From Agriterribacter humi (GTDB lineage Bacteria > Bacteroidota > Bacteroidia > Chitinophagales > Chitinophagaceae), in the NCBI RefSeq assembly GCF_009192765.1, contig NZ_VOHQ01000002.1:715653-779652 (forward strand): a stretch of 64,000 nucleotides of DNA, in the 5' to 3' direction. Of this stretch, positions 58,983 to 64,000 are shown in pieces (position 1 is the stretch's first letter; every line of letters starts with the position of its first letter). The notes beneath the pieces were generated by a model. That model did not search any database and was not told where the DNA came from. It worked only from the letters and a program-made list of their open reading frames with translations. Position numbers and translations under genes: made by a program.

Positions 58983-59033
58983 TTTTAAAAACAGAAGCAC
59001 CGTTCCCTGTTTTTTTAATCAAAATACACATTT

Positions 59034-61592
59034 ATGATAAAAGCTTTTCAGTATACAGCTATCGCTGTACTCTCTCTATTTATAGTTTTAACTGCTGCTG
59101 CCCAAAATAACGGCAGTTCTGAAACAACATCTTTTAAAGTATCCGGAGCCTGTAGCATGTGCCAGCAGCGTATAGAAAAATCGCTCGGCATTAAAGGCGT
59201 TAAAAAAGCCAAATGGAATGTAAACACGCAAATGCTTGCGCTTACTTACGAACCATCGGTTATCAGCCTGGAAGATATACATGCACGAATAGCCGCCGTT
59301 GGCCATGATACGGAATTAAAAAAAGCCGCCGATAAAACCTATAATGCTTTACCGGAATGTTGCTTTTACAGAGATCTGGAAGCGGATAGCGATAACACCG
59401 CTGCATTACCTCAAAGCAATGAACCGGTCATAACCGGCGTGGTGCTGGCAGAAGACAACAAAGGCAATTTTACCGCACTTGCAGGGGCAACCATTGTCTG
59501 GCTGAATACACATAAAGGCACTACATCCGATAAGCATGGTGTATTTTCTCTTCCCCCTCAAGAAACAACCTCGCCACTCGTGATCAGCTATACCGGTTAC
59601 CGGTCCGATACCGTACAGGTAACAGATAACAGTGCATTGCATGTTGTAATGGCGTCTGACCAACAGCTGAATACCATTACGGTAACGGCAAGGCGAAAAA
59701 GTATGTTTGTGAATACGTCCAGCGCCTTTCGAGCCACCACCATTACTTCCAAAGAATTAATGAAAGCAGCCTGTTGTAATCTTAGTGAAAGTTTTGAGAC
59801 CAATCCATCGGTAGATGTGTCGTACAGCGATGCCGTAACAGGATCCAAACAAATACAGCTTTTGGGCTTATCCGGAAACTATACCCAGTTAACTGTGGAA
59901 AATTTACCCGGTCCCCGCGGCATTGCCACCCCACTTGGGTTAAATAGTATTGCCGGCGCCTGGATCGAAAGCATTCAATTGAGCAAAGGAACCGGTTCTG
60001 TGGTAAATGGCTTTGAAAGTATTGCAGGGCAAATAAATGTAGAATTAAAAAAGCCGGAAAACACCGACAGGCTGTACGCGAATGGTTATGTAAACAGTAT
60101 GGGCCGGTCGGATCTGAATCTTAACCTTTCACAGCAAATAGGAAAAAAATGGTCGGTGGGCCTATTGCTGCATGATAATTTTTTATACAGCAAGCCCGAT
60201 TTTAATAATGATGGCTTCCGTGACCTGCCAACAGGAAATTTATTCAGCGGCATAAACCGCTGGAAGTACGACAACAACAAAGGGCTGATGGTTCAGTTTG
60301 GCGTAAAGATTTTAGCAGACGACAGGATTGGGGGTGAAACGGCATACAATACCGGGGATAAATTTTCAACCGACCATTACGGCATGGGCATCAAAACAAA
60401 CCGCTACGAAGGTTTTGCCAAGATCGGTTACGTGTTTCCCGAAAAAAAATACAAGAGCATCGGTTTACAATTATCCGCTTTTAATCACAGACAGGATGCG
60501 TACTTTGGATTAACGCCCTACGATGCTGAACAAAGTAATTTTTATTCCAACCTTATCTTCCAAAGTATTATTGGTAATACCGCGCATAAATACAGAACAG
60601 GATTAAGTTTTACTGCCGACCGTTACAATGAGTTGTATCAAACACAGGCATTCAAAAGGAACGAAATTGTTCCTGGTGCTTTTTTTGAATATACTTACAC
60701 GATGAATGAAAAGTTCAATGTGGTAGCGGGCATCCGTGCTGATCATAACAATTTATATGGATGGTTTACCACGCCGCGGCTGAATGTGCGGTATGAGCCG
60801 GTTGCAGGAACAACGATCAGGGCAAGTGCAGGACGCGGGCAACGCACCGCAAATATTTTTGCTGAGAACATGGGGCCGCTGGTAAGTGCGAGGATGGTTA
60901 ATATCGTTAATGGCTCAACAGGAAAAGCATATGGACTGGATCCAGAAGTATCGTGGAACAAAGGTATAAGCGTTGACCAAAAGTTCACCCTGTTTACAAG
61001 AGACGCTATGCTGAGCGTTGATTTTTTTAGAAATGACTTTACCAACCAGGTCGTGGCCGACATGGAAGACCCGCGCCAGTTGAAGTTTTACAATTTAACA
61101 GGAAAATCTTATTCCAATAGTTTTCAATCTGAACTGAGCGTAATGCCTGTGGAGAAATTAGATATTCGGTTGGCATACCGTTGGTTTGATGTAAAAACAA
61201 CCTATGGAAATGAACTCTTGCAAAAACCACTCACAGCCGAGCACAGGGCTTTTGCAAATCTCGGTTATGCATTGCAGGACTGGAAGTTTGATTATACCAT
61301 TAATTATGTAGGTGCAAAACGTATTCCATCCACGGCGGCAAATCCTGATGCGTATCAATTGCCTGTGAAATCGCCTGATTATATTACCATGAATGCGCAG
61401 GTGAGCAAATCGCTGGGTAAAGCCAAAGCCCTTGAATTGTACATTGGAGGGGAAAATCTCACCAATTATTTTCAGAAGAACGTGATCATTGCAGCCGCGC
61501 AGCCATTCGGCGATTATTTTGACGCCTCCATGATATGGGGACCGGTTAGTGGTCGTTTGCTGTATGCGGGATTCAGGTACAGGATCAAATAA
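59034..61592 (+). CDS. TonB-dependent receptor with fused N-terminal HMA domain
   Basis: 852 residues. Signal peptide ending TAAAQ; HMA domain about 30-95 with GACSMC (Cys40, Cys43) and a Cys-Cys pair at 109-110; CarboxypepD-like beta domain about 133-215 (LAGATIVWLNTHKGTTSDKHGVFSLP); plug with another Cys pair near 246 (KAACCNLSESFETNPSVDVS, QLLGLSGNYTQLTVENLPG); 22-strand barrel ending RLLYAGFRYRIK. An outer-membrane transporter with a periplasmic metal-binding domain, probably for copper. The domain order and fusion are seen; the substrate is inferred from context. Confidence 0.9.
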   Translation: MIKAFQYTAIAVLSLFIVLTAAAQNNGSSETTSFKVSGACSMCQQRIEKSLGIKGVKKAKWNVNTQMLALTYEPSVISLEDIHARIAAVGHDTELKKAADKTYNALPECCFYRDLEADSDNTAALPQSNEPVITGVVLAEDNKGNFTALAGATIVWLNTHKGTTSDKHGVFSLPPQETTSPLVISYTGYRSDTVQVTDNSALHVVMASDQQLNTITVTARRKSMFVNTSSAFRATTITSKELMKAACCNLSESFETNPSVDVSYSDAVTGSKQIQLLGLSGNYTQLTVENLPGPRGIATPLGLNSIAGAWIESIQLSKGTGSVVNGFESIAGQINVELKKPENTDRLYANGYVNSMGRSDLNLNLSQQIGKKWSVGLLLHDNFLYSKPDFNNDGFRDLPTGNLFSGINRWKYDNNKGLMVQFGVKILADDRIGGETAYNTGDKFSTDHYGMGIKTNRYEGFAKIGYVFPEKKYKSIGLQLSAFNHRQDAYFGLTPYDAEQSNFYSNLIFQSIIGNTAHKYRTGLSFTADRYNELYQTQAFKRNEIVPGAFFEYTYTMNEKFNVVAGIRADHNNLYGWFTTPRLNVRYEPVAGTTIRASAGRGQRTANIFAENMGPLVSARMVNIVNGSTGKAYGLDPEVSWNKGISVDQKFTLFTRDAMLSVDFFRNDFTNQVVADMEDPRQLKFYNLTGKSYSNSFQSELSVMPVEKLDIRLAYRWFDVKTTYGNELLQKPLTAEHRAFANLGYALQDWKFDYTINYVGAKRIPSTAANPDAYQLPVKSPDYITMNAQVSKSLGKAKALELYIGGENLTNYFQKNVIIAAAQPFGDYFDASMIWGPVSGRLLYAGFRYRIK

Positions 61593-61610
61593 TAAAGTAA
61601 TACAAACCAC

Positions 61611-61656
61611 ATAATGGGCCTGGCGCATATTATACCGCCAGGCCCATTATATTTTA
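61611..61656 (+). terminator. Strong terminator after the TonB receptor
   Basis: A perfect 15-bp stem (ATAATGGGCCTGGCG at 61611-61625, complement at 61636-61650) with a 10-nt loop, followed by ATTTTA. It separates the copper locus from the genes to its right. Confidence 0.85.
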
Positions 61657-61747
61657 TGGGCTTGATTAAAATCAATGGTATTTATTAATTCAACTCAACG
61701 TCCGGTGCATTATTCCATTGTAGCTTTACATTATACAATTTTATTTT

Positions 61748-62701
61748 ATGGGTCAATTGATCACAGGCATACATCATGTTACAGCGATTGCCTCCGGCGC
61801 TCAAAAAAATATTGATTTCTACCGTGGTATTCTTGGATTGCGGTTAATAAAGCAGACTATAAATTTTGATGCTCCGGAAGTATATCATTTCTATTATGGC
61901 GATGAAGCGGGCAATCCTGGCAGCATTCTTACTTTCTTCCCGTATGAAGGATTGGTAAGAGGAAGGCATGGAAAGGGAATGCTGAACACTACTGCATTTT
62001 CAGTTCCATTAGCATCGCTTGATTACTGGCTGGAGCGCTTAAAAAGATACAACATTGAGTATAAAACCCCGCAGGAAAGATTTGAGGAGGAAATTGTTGT
62101 TTACTTTGAAGATGAAGATGGCTTAGGGCTGGAATTGATTTTTAATGATAAAGACACAAGAGCCGGATATGCAAATGGATATATTCCGGAAGAATATGCT
62201 ATAAAAGGGTTTTATAATGTAGAGATATGGGAAGAAGGGTATGAACGCACTGCGGGTTTACTCACCGAACAATTAGATCATATGCTCATTGCTGAAAAAG
62301 GAAATCGCTTCCGTTTTGCCGCTATCAACAACCCCGGAAATTATATTGATGTTGTTTGTTCGCCCGACAGTATGAGAGGGCTTTCGGGCAGTGGTACCGT
62401 GCATCACCTGGCATTTGCCACGCCCAATCAGGAAACACAGTCTGCCGTGCGTTTGAAGATTGTAAAACGAATGCTGAATCCTACGCCGGTATTAGACCGG
62501 AATTATTTTACTTCCATTTATTTTCGTGAGCCCGGCGGTGTATTGTTTGAAGTAGCCACCTCGGGCCCGGGTTTTGCTATAGATGAACCGGGAGACCATT
62601 TGGGGGAAGCATTAAAACTGCCTGAGCAATTTGAACCCCGCCGGAAGGAATTAGAAAAAACATTAACCCCCATAACTTTTAACGATGCCCGATACAAATG
62701 A
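61748..62701 (+). CDS. VOC-family ring-cleaving dioxygenase (copy 2), MhqO-like
   Basis: 317 residues, same two-module layout as the copy at 39.2 kb: GIHHVTAIASGAQKNIDFYRGILGLRLIKQTINFDAPEVYHFYYGDEAGNPGSILTFFPYEG in module 1 and VHHLAFATPNQE plus SIYFREPGGVLFEVATSGPGFAIDEP in module 2. It overlaps the esterase gene by 17 bp. In Bacillus, MhqO-type dioxygenases and MhqD-type hydrolases are induced together by hydroquinones; this coupled pair is the same combination. Confidence 0.92.
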   Translation: MGQLITGIHHVTAIASGAQKNIDFYRGILGLRLIKQTINFDAPEVYHFYYGDEAGNPGSILTFFPYEGLVRGRHGKGMLNTTAFSVPLASLDYWLERLKRYNIEYKTPQERFEEEIVVYFEDEDGLGLELIFNDKDTRAGYANGYIPEEYAIKGFYNVEIWEEGYERTAGLLTEQLDHMLIAEKGNRFRFAAINNPGNYIDVVCSPDSMRGLSGSGTVHHLAFATPNQETQSAVRLKIVKRMLNPTPVLDRNYFTSIYFREPGGVLFEVATSGPGFAIDEPGDHLGEALKLPEQFEPRRKELEKTLTPITFNDARYK

Positions 62702-63329
62702 TACACACAAAAAAAATATAGTAACTGCAGGTGTTAAGATAGAAGAAGCCAAAAAGGCTTTGATCATGATACATGGACGTGGTGGCAGTGCGGAGGATAT
62801 CCTTTCCCTGTCTGATCACCTGCAGATAAAAGACTTTGCTTTGCTGGCGCCGCAGGCAACAAACAACACCTGGTATCCTTATTCTTTTATGGCGCCACCA
62901 TCTCAAAATGAACCCTGGCTGTCATCTGCATTATCACTCCTGAAAGAAGTGCTGAATGACGTAACCGGGCAGGGTATTGCCACTGAAAATATATACTTTC
63001 TCGGATTTTCCCAGGGCGCTTGCTTAACACTTGAATTTGTAACGCGAAATGCCCAAAGATATGGAGGCGTAGCCGCTTTTACAGGGGGGGTGATCGGCGA
63101 TAAAATTTATCCTGAAAATTATAGCGGTGATTTTGCCGGTACGCCTGTTTTCATCGGCAGCAACAATCCCGATCCTCATGTGCCGGTGGAAAGAGTATAT
63201 GCAACATCAAATATTTTAAAAACCATGCATGCGGCTGTTACCGAAAAGATATACGACAATATGGGGCACACGATTAACCAGGATGAAATTGACGTAGCCA
63301 ATACGCTGGTCTTTAATGCAAATATTTAA
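62685..63329 (+). CDS. Alpha/beta hydrolase, MhqD/carboxylesterase-like
   Basis: 214 residues of the phospholipase/carboxylesterase family. ALIMIHGRGGSAEDIL is the oxyanion-hole region, FLGFSQGACLTLEF the nucleophile elbow (Ser), then GTPVFIGSNNPDPHVPVERV with the catalytic Asp and DNMGHTINQDE with the His. It overlaps the dioxygenase gene, so the two are translationally coupled. MhqD-type hydrolases act with ring-cleaving dioxygenases in hydroquinone detoxification. Confidence 0.92.
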   Translation: MPDTNDTHKKNIVTAGVKIEEAKKALIMIHGRGGSAEDILSLSDHLQIKDFALLAPQATNNTWYPYSFMAPPSQNEPWLSSALSLLKEVLNDVTGQGIATENIYFLGFSQGACLTLEFVTRNAQRYGGVAAFTGGVIGDKIYPENYSGDFAGTPVFIGSNNPDPHVPVERVYATSNILKTMHAAVTEKIYDNMGHTINQDEIDVANTLVFNANI

Positions 63330-63338
63330 AGTTGCTGA

Positions 63339-63938
63339 ATGGAAAAAAATAAACAACACTATGAGCATCTCGTCATTGGATTTGGAAAAGGCGGCAAAAC
63401 CTTAGCGGCTTACTTAGCCAAACATGGCAAACAGGTTGCCTTGATTGAAAGATCGGAAAAGATGTACGGAGGAGGTTGTATCAATATCGCCTGCATTCCC
63501 ACCAAATCATTTATAGTGAGTGCCGAAAATAACCTGCCCTATGAAAAAGCGTATGAAGTAAAAAATGAATTGACTTCTTTTCTCAGGAAGAAGAACTTTG
63601 ACAATATTGAAGAACTTGAACTGGCTACTGTTATTACCGGCGATGCCGCTTTTGTTTCACCGCATGAAGTAAGTGTAAAATTGCACTCTGGTAATGAAGA
63701 ACTGCTTATCAGCGCTGATCGTATTTTTATCAATACCGGATCGGAGCCTTTTGTACCATCCATACCTGGAATAACATCTTCCAAAAAAGTATTTACCAGC
63801 GCTTCACTAATGGAACAATCTGTTTTATTGAAGAAGCTGGTTATTATTGGTGGCGGATTTATAGGATTGGAGTCATTGCTGTCCGGTAAAAATAGAATAA
63901 TTCTTTTTTCAAACGGCTGGTTGCGGTTTTGCGGTTAA
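63339..63938 (+). pseudogene. Flavin disulfide reductase (RclA/MerA-like), disrupted after about codon 180
   Basis: N-terminal half of a pyridine-nucleotide disulfide oxidoreductase: FAD motif LVIGFGKGGKTLAAYLAKHG, redox motif GGGCINIACIPTK (Cys47, Cys52), FINTGSEPFVPSIPG, and NAD motif LVIIGGGFIGLES at about 168-180. The family continues EFASMYA-like for another 270 residues; here it turns into LLSGKNRIILFSNGWLRFCG and stops. No other frame to the window end restores homology. The break near 63875 looks like a rearrangement or insertion end. The enzyme would reduce hypothiocyanite- or quinone-type oxidants. Confidence 0.75.
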
Positions 63939-64000
63939 GATTTGGCTGTTTAGTATTTTCCAAGCCCCTATGTTGGAAATAAGGAAGGATTAAAAAGTTC

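Overview
The window reads as a chromosomal segment of a Bacteroidota bacterium, most likely in or near the Chitinophagaceae. The signs are moderate GC, few Shine-Dalgarno sequences, several TAnnTTTG -7 promoter boxes, a TonB-dependent receptor with a CarboxypepD-like N-terminal region, GH78 and DUF1080 enzymes, and ECF42 sigma factors. No rRNA, tRNA, CRISPR array or intact mobile element was seen. The family-level placement is inference.

Layout. 0-10.7 kb is mostly core and sugar metabolism: a truncated rRNA m5C methyltransferase, a LysM protein, a Gfo/Idh/MocA oxidoreductase with a DUF1080 lipoprotein (3-keto-glycoside type), a second Gfo/Idh/MocA enzyme, an HTATIP2-like SDR divergent from murB, a short-repeat block, and a VWA/AAA+ chelatase-like pair. 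11-20 kb carries a DGPF/ECF42 sigma module, a hemerythrin protein, two tandem paralogous lipoproteins, an alpha-L-rhamnosidase, a fasciclin lipoprotein and a DUF1624 membrane protein, with two kinds of palindromic intergenic repeat. 20-27.8 kb is a tight operon opposite a DeoR regulator: polyol-type MFS permease, 2-hydroxyacid dehydrogenase, two FGGY kinases, histidine phosphatase, periplasmic glycerophosphodiesterase. Its substrate is unknown. 28-30 kb holds a CPA2 antiporter.

30.4-51 kb is an accessory island for electrophile, quinone and redox stress: a Crp/Fnr-type regulator, two DsbA-like proteins, two YceI proteins, an extradiol dioxygenase, an FMN reductase, two luciferase-like monooxygenases, DoxX, SDRs, a VOC ring-cleaving dioxygenase, an epoxide hydrolase, a second DGPF/ECF42 module, a CMD/AhpD protein, pirin and an HxlR regulator. 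Two operons in it share a promoter layout with FNR-type boxes spaced identically. A second, unrelated 31-nt motif recurs five times at 42-47.7 kb, and several genes behind it are broken. The island also holds relics of an NDH-2 gene, an IS200-like transposase and a third ECF42 gene.

51-61.6 kb is a copper and denitrification locus: TMEM175 family protein, GNAT, OsmC, an AraC regulator with an N-terminal MxCxxC metal-binding-like domain, CopA-type ATPase, a 22-codon Cys-Cys micro-ORF, CopZ-like chaperone, NirK copper nitrite reductase, class I aldolase, a Cys-rich secreted protein and a TonB receptor with a fused HMA domain. The right edge has an MhqO/MhqD-like pair (ring-cleaving dioxygenase plus esterase) and a flavin disulfide reductase whose reading frame loses homology near 63.87 kb.
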